64,000 bases of DNA from Actinomadura madurae (GCF_900115095.1 NZ_FOVH01000002.1:62001-126000); one strand, 5' to 3'. Positions 43,724 to 53,227 are shown, counted from the stretch's first letter. The notes: generated from the letters alone by a model not told the origin. A program made the numbers and translations.

Positions 43724-45390
43724 TTGCTCACGGTCCCGTAGGCGTCGGGGCTCGGGGACGACTGGGTCTGCCGCCACTCCCACCGCATCGAGGTGGAGCT
43801 GGACGGGATGAACGTGATGTAGCCGGAGGCGCACTCCTTCGGGTCCATCCCCGCCATCGGGGTCTCGCGGTACTCGACCTTTCCGCCGTCGCCGTCGTCG
43901 GAGATGAGGGACAGCCTGGTGTAGCAGTTGTCCTGCGCGCCCGACGGGTAGGTGTACCGGGCCGTGCCGCTGGTGTAGAGCAGGGCGAAGCGCACCTGGA
44001 AGCTCGTGTGCCCGGACGAGGCGCTCGGCTGGTTGCCGTTGCCGTCCCACACGCCGAGCAGCCCGCCGGTCGTGCTGGTCGTCGGCCTGTCACTCGGGGT
44101 GTAGGTGTTCGTCGGCGGCGTGTACGTCGTCACGGGCGGGTCGTCGTCGCTGTTGGCGCCGATGATGACCAGCACCACGACGACCAGGATCACGATGAGC
44201 GCCAGCGCGCCGCAGCCGATCGCGATGATCGGGCCGGCGGAGCTGGACTGCTTCGGCGGCCCGTACCCCGGCCCCGGCGGGACGGGCTGCTGCATCTGCA
44301 TCGGGGGCGGCGACGGCGGCATCGGCGCGCCCTGGTACATGGGCATGGGCGGCGGCGTGATCGGCTGCGGCGGCGGGGTGTTCGGCCCGCCCATGTTGCC
44401 GCCCATGCCGCCCTGGTGCAGCGGCATCGGCGGCGGGGTGATCGGCTGCTGCTGCGGCTGGGGCCGCGGCGCGGGCGGCACCGGGGGCGGCGGCGGAAGC
44501 TGCGAGGCGATCCGGGTGCCCTGGTTGAGCAGGTCCTCCTGGCCGGCGCCCTGCCCGGCCGGGGCGGCGCCGACGTGGCCGAGGAGGTTCAGCAGCAGCT
44601 GCGGCGCGGGCGGGCGCAGCCCCGCGTCCTTGGACAGGCAGCGCCCGATCAGGTCGCGCAGCGGGCCCGGCGGCAGCGCCGACAGGTCGGGGTCCTCGTT
44701 CAGGATCCGGTTGATGATGACCGGCAGCGTGTCGGCCTCGAACGGCGACTGCCCGGTGGCGGCGAACACCATCGTCGCGGCCCAGGCGAAGATGTCGACG
44801 GCCGGGGTGAGCGGCGCGCCGGTGAGCTGCTCGGGCGCCAGGTAGCCGGGCGTGCCCACCACCATGCCGGTCGCGGTGACGGCGCTCTCCTGCGAGTTCA
44901 CCGTCCGCGCGATGCCGAAGTCGACGACGCGCGGGCCGTCGGACGCCAGCATGACGTTGTTCGGCTTGAAGTCGCGGTGCACGATCCCGGCCTCGTGGAT
45001 GGCCGCGAGCGCGGTCACCGTGCCGATCGCCAGCCGCTCCAGCTCGGCGGCGCTGCGCGGCCCGTCGTGCGCGACGACGTCGTGCAGGGACGGGCCGTCG
45101 ATGAACTCGCTGACGACGTACGGCTGGTCACCGTGGACGTCGGCCTCCAGCACGCGCGCTGTGCAGAAGGGCTCGACCTTCTGCGCCGCCGACACCTCAC
45201 GGGTGAAGCGGGCCCGCGCGGCGGGATCGTTGGCCATCTGCGCGTGCAGCAGCTTGACCGCGACGTATTGCCCTCCGGGCGCCTTGCCCAGGAAGACGGC
45301 GCCCTGGCCCCCGGCGCCCAGGCGTCCGACGACCTCGTACTGTCCGAGTGCCCTAGGATCGCCCGGCTCCAGCGGAGCGGCATCCGGCAT
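43720..45390 (-). CDS. Receptor Ser/Thr protein kinase
   Basis: 556 aa. Kinase domain (~15-280): GAGGQGAVFLG, VAVKLLHA, HRDFKPNNVML, VVDFGIAR and GTPGYLAPEQ. A ~110-residue P/Q/M/G-rich juxtamembrane linker follows, a strong TM helix (~400-425, IAIGCGALALIVILVVVVLVII), a T/P-rich stalk, and a ~110-residue extracellular domain with C in DNCYTRL and KECASG that could form a disulfide. I do not recognise that domain. No PASTA repeats. It is ~70 % similar in its kinase part to the downstream SBP kinase by eye, suggesting a tandem duplication with ectodomain replacement. Confidence 0.93.
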   Translation of the reverse strand: MPDAAPLEPGDPRALGQYEVVGRLGAGGQGAVFLGKAPGGQYVAVKLLHAQMANDPAARARFTREVSAAQKVEPFCTARVLEADVHGDQPYVVSEFIDGPSLHDVVAHDGPRSAAELERLAIGTVTALAAIHEAGIVHRDFKPNNVMLASDGPRVVDFGIARTVNSQESAVTATGMVVGTPGYLAPEQLTGAPLTPAVDIFAWAATMVFAATGQSPFEADTLPVIINRILNEDPDLSALPPGPLRDLIGRCLSKDAGLRPPAPQLLLNLLGHVGAAPAGQGAGQEDLLNQGTRIASQLPPPPPVPPAPRPQPQQQPITPPPMPLHQGGMGGNMGGPNTPPPQPITPPPMPMYQGAPMPPSPPPMQMQQPVPPGPGYGPPKQSSSAGPIIAIGCGALALIVILVVVVLVIIGANSDDDPPVTTYTPPTNTYTPSDRPTTSTTGGLLGVWDGNGNQPSASSGHTSFQVRFALLYTSGTARYTYPSGAQDNCYTRLSLISDDGDGGKVEYRETPMAGMDPKECASGYITFIPSSSTSMRWEWRQTQSSPSPDAYGTVSK

Positions 45391-45897
45391 CTGACCCTCC
45401 AGTGACCCGCAGTGATGTCCGCGACATTGTGCGCCGGACCCGTCTCCGGAGTTCCGTAGCCGGCGATCGCCGGGCCGGGCCCCCGCAGGGGGTCCGCCCC
45501 CAATCTCAGGCGGGCACGATATCGCGTTAGTTCAGACGTTTCACCGAAGCGTCTGGTTCGAAGTTCCGCCAGCCGGATCGGGCCATCTCGCTGTGCCGGG
45601 CCGGTCGGCGCGCGCAACGCCCCCCGGACCGATATGATCCCCGCCGCCGCGGGAACCCCGGCAGGTGTCCCGGCCCTCCGGACCGGGCCGTGGCATTCGC
45701 CGGGTATGTGACGGAAGACACAGTACGAGGAAAGATCCGGGTGATGGGTGTCACTCGTGGGAACGGTCGCGCCTCGTGTGTCGCAGGTCACCAACCGTGA
45801 CAGAATTTCCGGCCCGGATCGGGCACAAGAACGGTCCCCCGAGCGTTAGATCCGCGCGACGGGGCGCATAAAGACCTGAGGGGGATGGAGATAGAAG
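45391..45897. other. Divergent intergenic region, kinases / DUF4193
   Basis: 507 bp without a supported gene. It holds a perfect 14-bp palindrome CCGGCGATCGCCGG (45460-45473), a perfect TATGAT hexamer near 45630 on the plus strand, and lower GC from about 45680. The long leader suggests regulation of DUF4193 or the kinase pair. No RNA family recognised. Confidence 0.5.
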
Positions 45898-46194
45898 ATG
45901 GCGACCGACTACGACAGCCCACGCAAGACAGATGACGACCTGAGCGAGGACAGCCTCCAGGAGCTCCAGGCCCGGCGGGCCGACAAGGCCGCCAGCATCA
46001 TCGACGAGGACCTGGACGCCGGTGAGGTCGCCGAGCTCCCGGGCGCCGACCTGTCGAACGAGGAGCTCACCTTCCGGGTGGTCCCGCGGCAGGCCGACGA
46101 GTTCACCTGCACCCGCTGCTTCCTCGTGCACCACCGCAGTCAGCTGGCCACGGAGAAGAACGGCCGGCCGATCTGCCGCGAGTGCGCCGCCTGA
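45898..46194 (+). CDS. DUF4193 zinc-binding protein
   Basis: 98 aa, ATG 45898 after GGATGGAGA. The N-terminal half is acidic and helical (DLSEDSLQELQARRADKAAS). The C-terminus holds CTRCFLVHHRSQL and ICRECAA, a four-Cys zinc site. The family is nearly universal in actinomycetes next to cutRS/dut; the function is unknown, possibly RNA polymerase- or ribosome-associated by analogy with other small zinc-ribbon proteins (my inference). Confidence 0.9.
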   Translation: MATDYDSPRKTDDDLSEDSLQELQARRADKAASIIDEDLDAGEVAELPGADLSNEELTFRVVPRQADEFTCTRCFLVHHRSQLATEKNGRPICRECAA

Positions 46195-46211
46195 CCGGGA
46201 GTGGCCGCGGG

Positions 46212-47030
46212 GTGGCGGGAGAGATAGAACGACGCCGTGACGAGGTGGAGCCGGCGCCCGGCGACGGCTCCACGGAACTGGGTGAGCTGATCGGACGGCT
46301 CACCGCCGACGAGGACATGGACCGCGAGACCCGCGGCCGCCTGCTCGGACGACTGGCCAGGCTGCTCGGCCAGAGCGCCCGCAAGGTGGGCGCCGCGGGG
46401 ATCGGGCGCGGCCGCTGGCTCGCCGACCTGCTCGTCGAGGTCGCGCCGCACATCACGATCCGCGACCTGGAGACGCTGCAGGCGCACCACCACGGGCTGA
46501 TGGGCGAGGAGCTCGCCGACCGGATCGTCAAGGTGGCGGGCAACACCACGACCACGATCGGCGCCGCCGGGGGCGCGCTGGCCGCCGTGGAGTTCGCCGC
46601 CCCGCCGCTGCTGCTGACGGCGCCCGCCCAGCTCGCCGCCGAGACGCTCGTCGTCGCGGCGGTCGAGGTCAAGATGATCGCCGAGCTGCACGAGGTGTAC
46701 GGGGTCCGCGTGCAGGGCACCGGCACCGCCCGCGGCGCCGCCTTCGTCACGTCCTGGGCGCGGCAGCGCGGCATCAACCCGCTGGAGACCGGCTCCCTCA
46801 CCAGCGCGCTCGGAACGGCCGCCAAGTCGGCCCTGCGCAAGCGCATGCTCCGCACCTTCGGCCGCAGCCTCGGCACGATGGGCCCCTTCCTCACCGGCGC
46901 CGCCGCGGGAGCCGCGCTCAACCGCTCGGCGACCCGGGCCCTCGCGACGAAGCTCCGCAACGACCTGCGCGAGACCGCCGGCATCCCGCCGAGGCTTCCC
47001 GGCGACGACACCCGCGGCCTCACGCCCTAG
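46212..47030 (+). CDS. Conserved helical protein, 272 aa
   Basis: 272 aa from GTG 46212 (GGGAG ten nt upstream); an upstream GTG at 46182 overlaps the DUF4193 gene and is the alternative. An N-terminal acidic segment is followed by amphipathic helices and three Ala-rich hydrophobic stretches (TTTTIGAAGGALAAVEFAA, PLLLTAPAQLAAETLVVAAV, LGTMGPFLTGAAAGAAL) interrupted by Glu and Lys, so it may insert in or bind membranes. A KMIAELHEVYG segment recalls the EcsC group but weakly. Unknown role. Confidence 0.7.
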   Translation: MAGEIERRRDEVEPAPGDGSTELGELIGRLTADEDMDRETRGRLLGRLARLLGQSARKVGAAGIGRGRWLADLLVEVAPHITIRDLETLQAHHHGLMGEELADRIVKVAGNTTTTIGAAGGALAAVEFAAPPLLLTAPAQLAAETLVVAAVEVKMIAELHEVYGVRVQGTGTARGAAFVTSWARQRGINPLETGSLTSALGTAAKSALRKRMLRTFGRSLGTMGPFLTGAAAGAALNRSATRALATKLRNDLRETAGIPPRLPGDDTRGLTP

Positions 47031-47033
47031 CCG

Positions 47034-47051
47034 GCCCGCGTCGCCGCGGGC
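47034..47051. terminator. Hairpin between convergent genes
   Basis: GCCCGCG and CGCGGGC around TCGC, 3 bp after the 272-aa gene stop and 5 bp before the DUF4235 stop. Confidence 0.6.
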
Positions 47052-47055
47052 AGGG

Positions 47056-47343
47056 TCAGACCTCGGCCTTGAGATGTGACGGGAGCTCCCCGGTGCCCTT
47101 GGCCCACTGGCGGGCGGCGGCACGGGTGGCGAGCAGGCGGGCGATCTCCATGCCCACCCCCATCACCACGGCCCACCCGAGCGCCTCGGTCAGCGCGACG
47201 TCGGGGGATTCGGGATTGGTCGGCGGCTCCTTGCCGGTGCTCTTCTTCCAGGCCAGCGTGATCACTTTCTTCGCGACGAAGCCGCCCGCGAATGCGGCCG
47301 CGCCGGCCATCACCCGCCAGCCGATGTCGCCCTTGTCCGCCAT
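47056..47343 (-). CDS. DUF4235 small membrane protein
   Basis: 95 aa. Two hydrophobic helices (~10-28, [19 protein letters not shown], and ~50-72, [21 protein letters not shown]) with a basic loop KKSTGKEPP between and a [14 protein letters not shown] tail are the DUF4235 pattern. Widespread in actinomycetes; the function is unknown. Its start region is ~130 bp from the divergent valS leaderless promoter. Confidence 0.88.
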   Translation of the reverse strand: MADKGDIGWRVMAGAAAFAGGFVAKKVITLAWKKSTGKEPPTNPESPDVALTEALGWAVVMGVGMEIARLLATRAAARQWAKGTGELPSHLKAEV

Positions 47344-47458
47344 ATTCGTCCTCCACTCGTCTGTCGTCTCCGACGCTACCGGAACGGTCCGCCCCCGGCG
47401 GTGGAGGTGATCGCCGCGTCCGCGCGGGTAATCAGCGTGCGACCCGGGCCGTTGTCAA

Positions 47459-47464
47459 TACCAT
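47459..47464 (+). promoter_or_regulatory. Leaderless-type -10 hexamer TACCAT of valS
   Basis: TACCAT-N7-ATG 47472. No ribosome site and no room for a T-box leader, so valS seems not to be T-box controlled here. Confidence 0.5.
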
Positions 47465-47471
47465 TGAGCGC

Positions 47472-49997
47472 ATGACAGAGCAGCCGCGTACTCCGCACGT
47501 TCCTCCGAAGCCCTCCCTGGACGGCCTGGAGGACAAGTGGGTACGCGTCTGGCAGGAGGAGGGCGTCTACCGCTTCGACCGCACCCGGCCGCGTGCCGAG
47601 GTCTACTCGATCGACACCCCGCCGCCCACCGTGAGCGGTTCCCTCCACGTCGGCCACGTCTTCTCCTACACCCACACCGATACCGTCGCGCGGTTCCACC
47701 GCATGCGCGGTCGGGCGGTCTTCTACCCGATGGGATGGGACGATAACGGGCTTCCCACCGAACGCCGCGTGCAGAACCATTTCGGTGTCAGGTGCGATCC
47801 ATCGCTTCCCTACGACCCCGACTTCGAGCCGCCCGCCAAGCCGGATCCGAAACGGCAGCGGCCGATCTCCCGGCGCAACTTCATCGAGCTGTGCGAACGG
47901 CTGACCGAGGTCGACGAGAAGGCGTTCGAGGAGATGTGGCGCCGCGTCGGCCTCTCGGTCGACTGGAACCACCTCTACACCACCATCGGCGACACCGCCC
48001 GGACGGCGTCCCAGCGCGCGTTCCTGCGCAACCTCGCCCGGGGCGAGGCGTACGTCTCCGAGGCGCCGACGCTGTGGGACGTCACGTTCCGCACCGCCGT
48101 CGCGCAGGCCGAGCTGGAGGACCGCGAGCAGCCCGGCGCCTTCTACCGCATCCGGTTCCACGGCGAGCGGCGCCCGGTCTACATCGAGACCACGCGGCCG
48201 GAACTGCTCCCCGCGTGCGTCGCCCTGGTCGCGCATCCCGACGACGAGCGGTACCAGGAGCTGTTCGGGACGACCGTCCGCACGCCGCTGTTCGGCGTCG
48301 ACGTCCCGGTCGTCGCGCACCGGCTCGCCGAGCCCGACAAGGGCTCCGGCATCGCGATGATCTGCACGTTCGGCGACGTCACCGACGTCACCTGGTGGCG
48401 CGAGCTGAACCTGCCCACCCGCGCGGTCGTCGACTGGGACGGGCGCCTCGCCGCCGACCCGCCGGAGGGCGTCCCCGCCCGGCCGTACGACGAGCTGGCG
48501 GGCAGGACGGTGTTCTCCGCCAAGGAGCGCGTCGTCGAGCTGCTGCGCGAGTCCGGCGACCTCGACGGCGAACCCCGAAAGATCAGCCGGCCGGTGAAGT
48601 TCTACGAGAAGGGGAACAAGCCGCTGGAGATCGTCACGACCCGGCAGTGGTACATCCGCAACGGGGGCCGCGACGAGGGCGTCCGCGCGGAGCTGCTCGC
48701 GCGCGGGCGGGAGCTGGAGTGGCACCCCGGCTACATGCGGGCCCGCTACGAGAACTGGGTCGAGGGCCTGAACGGCGACTGGCTCATCTCGCGGCAGCGC
48801 TTCTTCGGCGTGCCGATCCCCGTCTGGTACCGGCTGGACGACTCCGGCGACCCGGTCTACGGCGAGCCGATCGTCCCGTCCGAGGACGCGCTGCCGGTCG
48901 ACCCGTCGTCGGACGTCCCGCCGGGCTTCACCGAGGACCGGCGCGGCACGCCGGGCGGCTTCGTCGGCGACCCCGACGTGATGGACACCTGGGCGACGTC
49001 GTCGCTGACCCCGCAGATCGCGGGCGGCTGGGAGCGCGACGCCGACCTGTTCGGCCGCGTCTTCCCCTACGACCTGCGGCCGCAGGCGCACGACATCATC
49101 CGGACGTGGCTGTTCTCCACGGTCGTCCGCTCGCATCTGGAGCACGGCTCGCTGCCGTGGGGGGCCGCCGCGCTGTCGGGATGGATCCTCGACCCGGACC
49201 GCAAGAAGATGTCGAAGTCGAAGGGGAACGTCGTCACGCCGATCGACCTGCTGGTCCAGTACGGCTCCGACGCCGTCCGCTACTGGGCCGCCGGCGGGCG
49301 CCCCGGCATCGACACGGCGTTCGACACCGGCCAGATCAAGGTCGGCCGCCGGCTGGCCATCAAGATCCTCAACGCGTCGAAGTTCGTGCTCGGGCTCGGC
49401 GAGGTCACCGCGGACGCCCCGGTGACCGAGCCGCTGGACCGGGCGATGCTGGCGGCGCTGTCCGGTGTCGTCCAGGACGCGACGGACGCGTTCGAGGGCT
49501 ACGACTACGCGCGTGCGCTGGAGCGGACGGAGCGGTTCTTCTGGGAGTTCTGCGACGACTACCTGGAACTGGTCAAGGCGCGCGCCTACGGGGACGGCCC
49601 CGAGGCGCGGTCGGCGCGGGCCGCGCTGCGCACGGCGCTCGCGGTGCTGCTGCGCCTGTTCGCGCCCGTCCTGCCGTTCGTGACCGAGGAGGTCTGGTCG
49701 TGGTGGCGGCGCGGGTCGGTGCACACGGCGTCCTGGCCCACGGTCGCCGAACTGCCCCGCGGCGGCGACCCGGCGGTGCTCGCCGCGACGGGGGAGGCGC
49801 TCCGGCAGGTCCGCAAGGCCAAGTCGGAGGCGAAGGCGTCGATGCGCGCCGACGTGTCCCGCGCGGTCGTCCGCGGCGCCGAGGTCATGCGGATCGCGCG
49901 GCCGGATCTGGCCGCGGCCGGGCGGATCGCCGACCTGACGCTGGAGGACGCGCCCGCCGACCTGACCGTCGACGTCGTCCTCGCTCCCGCGACGTAG
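47472..49997 (+). CDS. valS: Valyl-tRNA synthetase
   Basis: 841 aa, a full-length class Ia synthetase. HIGH motif is HVGH ([12 protein letters not shown]), KMSKS is intact ([11 protein letters not shown]), the CP1 editing domain lies between (~200-400), and the anticodon-binding domain follows. [14 protein letters not shown] start is typical of the ValS group. No Arm/C-terminal coiled coil of the long bacterial form is apparent, consistent with its shorter length. It charges tRNA-Val; the CP1 domain should clear Thr-tRNA-Val. Confidence 0.95.
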   Translation: MTEQPRTPHVPPKPSLDGLEDKWVRVWQEEGVYRFDRTRPRAEVYSIDTPPPTVSGSLHVGHVFSYTHTDTVARFHRMRGRAVFYPMGWDDNGLPTERRVQNHFGVRCDPSLPYDPDFEPPAKPDPKRQRPISRRNFIELCERLTEVDEKAFEEMWRRVGLSVDWNHLYTTIGDTARTASQRAFLRNLARGEAYVSEAPTLWDVTFRTAVAQAELEDREQPGAFYRIRFHGERRPVYIETTRPELLPACVALVAHPDDERYQELFGTTVRTPLFGVDVPVVAHRLAEPDKGSGIAMICTFGDVTDVTWWRELNLPTRAVVDWDGRLAADPPEGVPARPYDELAGRTVFSAKERVVELLRESGDLDGEPRKISRPVKFYEKGNKPLEIVTTRQWYIRNGGRDEGVRAELLARGRELEWHPGYMRARYENWVEGLNGDWLISRQRFFGVPIPVWYRLDDSGDPVYGEPIVPSEDALPVDPSSDVPPGFTEDRRGTPGGFVGDPDVMDTWATSSLTPQIAGGWERDADLFGRVFPYDLRPQAHDIIRTWLFSTVVRSHLEHGSLPWGAAALSGWILDPDRKKMSKSKGNVVTPIDLLVQYGSDAVRYWAAGGRPGIDTAFDTGQIKVGRRLAIKILNASKFVLGLGEVTADAPVTEPLDRAMLAALSGVVQDATDAFEGYDYARALERTERFFWEFCDDYLELVKARAYGDGPEARSARAALRTALAVLLRLFAPVLPFVTEEVWSWWRRGSVHTASWPTVAELPRGGDPAVLAATGEALRQVRKAKSEAKASMRADVSRAVVRGAEVMRIARPDLAAAGRIADLTLEDAPADLTVDVVLAPAT

Positions 49998-50028
49998 GGC
50001 GCCGGGCCCGCCGAGTCGCGGGGGCCGT

Positions 50029-51312
50029 TCAGAACGTGCAGGGCAGGTGCTTGATGCCGTTGATGAAGTTGGAGTAGAGCATCTGCGGCTCACCGGCGGC
50101 CCGGATCTCCGGGACGCGGGTGAACAGCTCCCGGAACATCACCGTGATCTCCTGCCGGGCCAGGTTGGCGCCGAGGCAGAAGTGCGGGCCCGGCCCGCCG
50201 AACCCCACGTGCGGGTTGGGGGAGCGGGTGATGTCGAAGACGTCCGGGTTCTCGAAGACCTCGGCGTCGCGGTTGGCGGAGTTGTAGAACAGCAGGACCT
50301 TGTCGCCCGCCCTGTACTGGTGGCCGTTCATCTCGTGGTCGCGGGTGACCGTCCGGCGGAACTGGATGACCGGCGTCGCCATCCGGACGATCTCCTCCAC
50401 CGCGCCCGGGATGTGCGCCTCGAAGTCCTCCGTCAGCAGCGCCCGCTGCTCGGGGTTGTCGGTGAGCAACTTCAGCCCGTGCGTCATGGCGTTGCGGGTC
50501 GTCTCGTTCCCGGCGACGACGAGCAGGATGAAGAACGAACCGATCTCCTGGTCGGTCAGCGACTCCCCGTCCACGTTGGCGGACACCAGCCGCGACACCA
50601 GGTCGTCGCCGGGGTACCGGCGGCGCCGGCGGGCCAGCTTCATCGCCAGGTGGTTCAGCTCGTATCCGGCCGTCATCGCCTTGAGCAGCCCGTACAGGAC
50701 GCCGATCCGGGTGATGCCGTCGCGGTTGAAGTCCTTGCCGCCGGTGTACTCGGGGTCGCCCAGGCCGAGGATGATGTTCGTCCGGTCGTACACCATCGGC
50801 CGGACCCGCTCGGGGATGCCCATCATGTCGCAGATGACCTGCACGGGGAGCCGGGCCGCGATGTCGGTCACGAAGTCGGCGGAGCCCTTGCGCCGCAGGT
50901 CGTCGACGATCCGCGTCGCCGTCGTCTGCAGGTCGGCGTCCAGCTTGGCGAGGACGCGGGGGGTGAACGCCCGCGACACGATCCGGCGGATCTTGGCGTG
51001 CCGCGGGTCGTCCATGTTGATCATCGAGCCGAAGTAGCGGGCCATGTACCGGGGCAGGTCGGCGATGCTGTTGGAGCACGGCTCGCTGCTGAAGACCTCC
51101 GGCGTCCGGCTGGCCTCCACCACGTCCGCGTGCCGGGCGAGCGCGTAGTAGCCCGGTCCGGTCTTGATGAACGGCAGCTTGAGCTCGGGGAAGAACGCCG
51201 GGGACTCGCGCTCCCGCAGCCGCGCGAAGGCCTCCAGCCGCCGGGCCGGCGGCAGGGACCAGAAGGCGAGGTCCGACAGGTCGTCCTCGGTCGCCCTTAG
51301 CGTCGCGGTCAC
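50029..51312 (-). CDS. Cytochrome P450 (CYP124/125/142-like)
   Basis: 427 aa. Haem ligand Cys in FGGPGPHFCLGANLAR, I-helix VVAGNETTRNA, and K-helix EEIVR (EExxR type) are all present. The sequence most resembles, from memory, the actinobacterial group of methyl-branched lipid and steroid side-chain hydroxylases (SMINMDDPRHAKIRRIVSRAFTP region; short quote only). A ferredoxin is not adjacent, so it relies on a distant redox partner. GTG 51312 start. Convergent with valS and upstream neighbour of the yidC gene in the same direction with a 76-bp gap. Confidence 0.9.
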   Translation of the reverse strand: MTATLRATEDDLSDLAFWSLPPARRLEAFARLRERESPAFFPELKLPFIKTGPGYYALARHADVVEASRTPEVFSSEPCSNSIADLPRYMARYFGSMINMDDPRHAKIRRIVSRAFTPRVLAKLDADLQTTATRIVDDLRRKGSADFVTDIAARLPVQVICDMMGIPERVRPMVYDRTNIILGLGDPEYTGGKDFNRDGITRIGVLYGLLKAMTAGYELNHLAMKLARRRRRYPGDDLVSRLVSANVDGESLTDQEIGSFFILLVVAGNETTRNAMTHGLKLLTDNPEQRALLTEDFEAHIPGAVEEIVRMATPVIQFRRTVTRDHEMNGHQYRAGDKVLLFYNSANRDAEVFENPDVFDITRSPNPHVGFGGPGPHFCLGANLARQEITVMFRELFTRVPEIRAAGEPQMLYSNFINGIKHLPCTF

Positions 51313-51388
51313 CGCACACCGTCCTCAGAAGTCAGAACGCCATTCGGTTTCCATCGAACCGACCCCGCCGGACATCCGTCAAGACCGA

Positions 51389-52078
51389 TCAGCCGGCCGC
51401 CACGATCCTGCGGTGCAGAACGGCCCGCTCCACCGCCGTCCACGCCCCGGACGTCAGCAGGTACAACCCCGCCGCGAGCGGGACGAACGCCGCGACCGCG
51501 ATCGTCCCGAACGGCATGAGCCGCGCCGCGACGCCCATCGGCCCCTCGGCGGTGACCCGCCGCGACGTCCAGACGGCGACGCAGGCGAGCAGCGCGAACA
51601 GTCCCAGGAAGACCAGCGACGGCGGCGAGAGCAGCCCGCCGCCGAGGACGCCGATCCAGTTCTGGCCCAGCGGCGCCGCGAGCAGCGTGTGCGTGAGCAG
51701 CAGGTTCTGGTGCCCGGCGACCGTCGCGGACACGAACAGCCGGTACATCACCATGAAGAACGGCACCTGCGCGAACATCGGCAGGCATCCGCTGAGCGGC
51801 GTCGCGCCCTCCTTCTCGTAGAGCGCGGCCATCTCCCGCTGGAGCCGCTGCGGATTCTTCGCGTGCCTCTTCTGCAACGCCTGGACCTGGGGGAGCAGCC
51901 GGGCCCGCGTCCGCTCGCCCTTCGCCGCCGAGATCGCGAGCGGGACGAGCAGCAGCCGTACCGCCGCGGTGAACAGGACGATCGCCAGCGCGGTGGCCGG
52001 CCCGCCGGCGACCGGGTCCAGGGCGTCCGCCAGCCCGCCCACCAGGGCAGCGGCGATCGAGACAGGAATGTCGAACAT
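51389..52078 (-). CDS. YidC/Oxa1-family insertase, short paralogue
   Basis: 229 aa, five predicted membrane helices. The N-terminal helix and cytosolic hairpin region with KGERTRARLLPQVQALQKRH, then LYEKEGATPLSGCLPMFAQVPFFMVMYRLF (motif PLSGCLPM) mark it as YidC/Oxa1. It lacks the long basic C-terminal tail. The main yidC of the chromosome lies near oriC with rnpA, so this is an extra copy, paired with a DUF6412-type gene. It should insert small membrane proteins laterally. Confidence 0.9.
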   Translation of the reverse strand: MFDIPVSIAAALVGGLADALDPVAGGPATALAIVLFTAAVRLLLVPLAISAAKGERTRARLLPQVQALQKRHAKNPQRLQREMAALYEKEGATPLSGCLPMFAQVPFFMVMYRLFVSATVAGHQNLLLTHTLLAAPLGQNWIGVLGGGLLSPPSLVFLGLFALLACVAVWTSRRVTAEGPMGVAARLMPFGTIAVAAFVPLAAGLYLLTSGAWTAVERAVLHRRIVAAG

Positions 52079-52124
52079 GAGAGAGCCTTCCGGAACGTGG
52101 GGATCGATGGCGTATCGGCCGCGC

Positions 52125-52427
52125 TCAGGCGGCCGCGATCCCCGTTCCGGGTGCCCTCGGACGGGGCCGTCCCGCCGCGTCCGGGTCGCGCTGCGGCAGG
52201 AACGCCGTGCGCAGTGTCCGCTCGCGCAGGGCCGTCCGCACCCGCGCCAGTGAGGCCCGCCGTCCCCGGCACGCCGCGCGGACGCGCACGGCCGCCAGCA
52301 CCAGCAGCCCCGCCACGGTCAACGAGCCCATGACCACCAGCACGGACTGCCCAGGAGCGGCGGAGCCGAGCCATTCGGCCACGGCGAACCACCGCACGAT
52401 CGCGGCGACCACCAGCGACCAGGACAC
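52125..52427 (-). CDS. DUF6412-type small membrane protein
   Basis: 100 aa from GTG 52427, with GGAGG seven nt upstream. Two hydrophobic helices (SLVVAAIVRWFAVAEWL; SVLVVMGSLTVAGLLVLAAV) are followed by a basic, proline-rich tail. I recall such small proteins being annotated DUF6412 and found directly upstream of an extra yidC; the pair is transcribed together here with a 46-bp gap. Role unknown; perhaps a partner or substrate of the insertase. Confidence 0.75.
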   Translation of the reverse strand: MSWSLVVAAIVRWFAVAEWLGSAAPGQSVLVVMGSLTVAGLLVLAAVRVRAACRGRRASLARVRTALRERTLRTAFLPQRDPDAAGRPRPRAPGTGIAAA

Positions 52428-52492
52428 GGGCCCACCTCCACGGCGACTCTGCCATACCCGACGCCCGACGCCCATGTCCGGTTCCAGCCTCG

Positions 52493-53050
52493 TCACCCCG
52501 TGAGCAGAAGCGTGAGTGCGATCAGCGACACGACCGCCGTCGTGGTCTTCATCCGGGGGAGCCGGGCGGCCACCGTGGCGTCCCGGTGGTCGTCCCGGGC
52601 CAGGTAGGTGAGGAGGGCGCTCAGGGCCCGGCCCAGGCCGAAGGCGGTGCCGGTCAGGACGGTGACCGGCAGGCTCTCGTGGACGAGGAGCAGCGCCAGG
52701 GCCAGGACGTAGGGCGCGGTGGCGGAGACGTAGGTGCGCACGCCGGTGCCCAGCTCGAAGCCGAACTGGAGGGTGCCGCGGCGCAGGTGGGTCTGCAGGA
52801 CCTCCTGCGGGATCTGCCGCGCGTTCTGGGGGAGCGGTATGCGGATCAGGCCGAGCTCGCGGGCGACGCCCACCGCGGCCACGGCCAGGATCGCGGCCGT
52901 CCGGGCGGACGGCGGCAGCGGCGCGGAGAGGCCCGACAGCAGCCAGATCACCGTCGCGCTCAGCGTGCCCCCGAGCAGGAGCCCGAGGGTGAAGACGGCC
53001 AGGATCCCGCCCTGCCGTATCGGGGCCCGCCAACCTGGCGAGAACAGCAC
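52493..53050 (-). CDS. Multi-pass membrane protein at the end of the Mau-like operon
   Basis: 185 aa from GTG 53050. Five hydrophobic helices; a conserved-looking loop RIPLPQNARQIPQEVLQ between helices 2 and 3, then GFELGTGVRTYVSATAPYV. I do not recognise the family. No CxxC is present, so it is not a CcdA homologue in the usual sense. The reading frame is open upstream past the start to an in-frame TGA (53069-53071) and beyond it to 53227, so a longer ancestral protein may have been split. Its place after the MauA-like gene suggests a role in the same process. Confidence 0.7.
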   Translation of the reverse strand: MLFSPGWRAPIRQGGILAVFTLGLLLGGTLSATVIWLLSGLSAPLPPSARTAAILAVAAVGVARELGLIRIPLPQNARQIPQEVLQTHLRRGTLQFGFELGTGVRTYVSATAPYVLALALLLVHESLPVTVLTGTAFGLGRALSALLTYLARDDHRDATVAARLPRMKTTTAVVSLIALTLLLTG

Positions 53051-53068
53051 GGATTCGCTGTTGCGCGT

Positions 53069-53227
53069 TCAAACGCTGCCGGACAGGGAGAACCCGGCGA
53101 GCGCGCCGACCGAGGCCCAGCACAGGACGGTGGCGTCCAGGGCGGCGGCGGAGACCGCGAGAAGTGCGAGGGCCGCGACGGGGATCAGGGGATCGGTCGC
53201 ACCCCGCCGCAGCCGTCCCGCGGTCAG
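53069..53227 (-). CDS. Possible 52-aa membrane peptide, CTG start (doubtful)
   Basis: A strongly GC3-biased frame with one membrane helix (PLIPVAALALLAVSAAALDA ... VLCWASVGALAGF). The only start candidate is a CTG that overlaps the MauA-like stop as CTGA, copying the NTGA coupling used by all other genes of the operon. It ends at TGA 53071-53069, and the same frame continues into the 185-aa gene. Either a tiny separate gene, or the 5' part of the downstream gene cut by a nonsense codon. Confidence 0.35.
   Translation of the reverse strand: MTAGRLRRGATDPLIPVAALALLAVSAAALDATVLCWASVGALAGFSLSGSV

Noticed and set aside
47376..50093. 905-codon minus-strand open frame
   Set aside because: Antisense to valS, same shadow effect; ValS is complete and certain.
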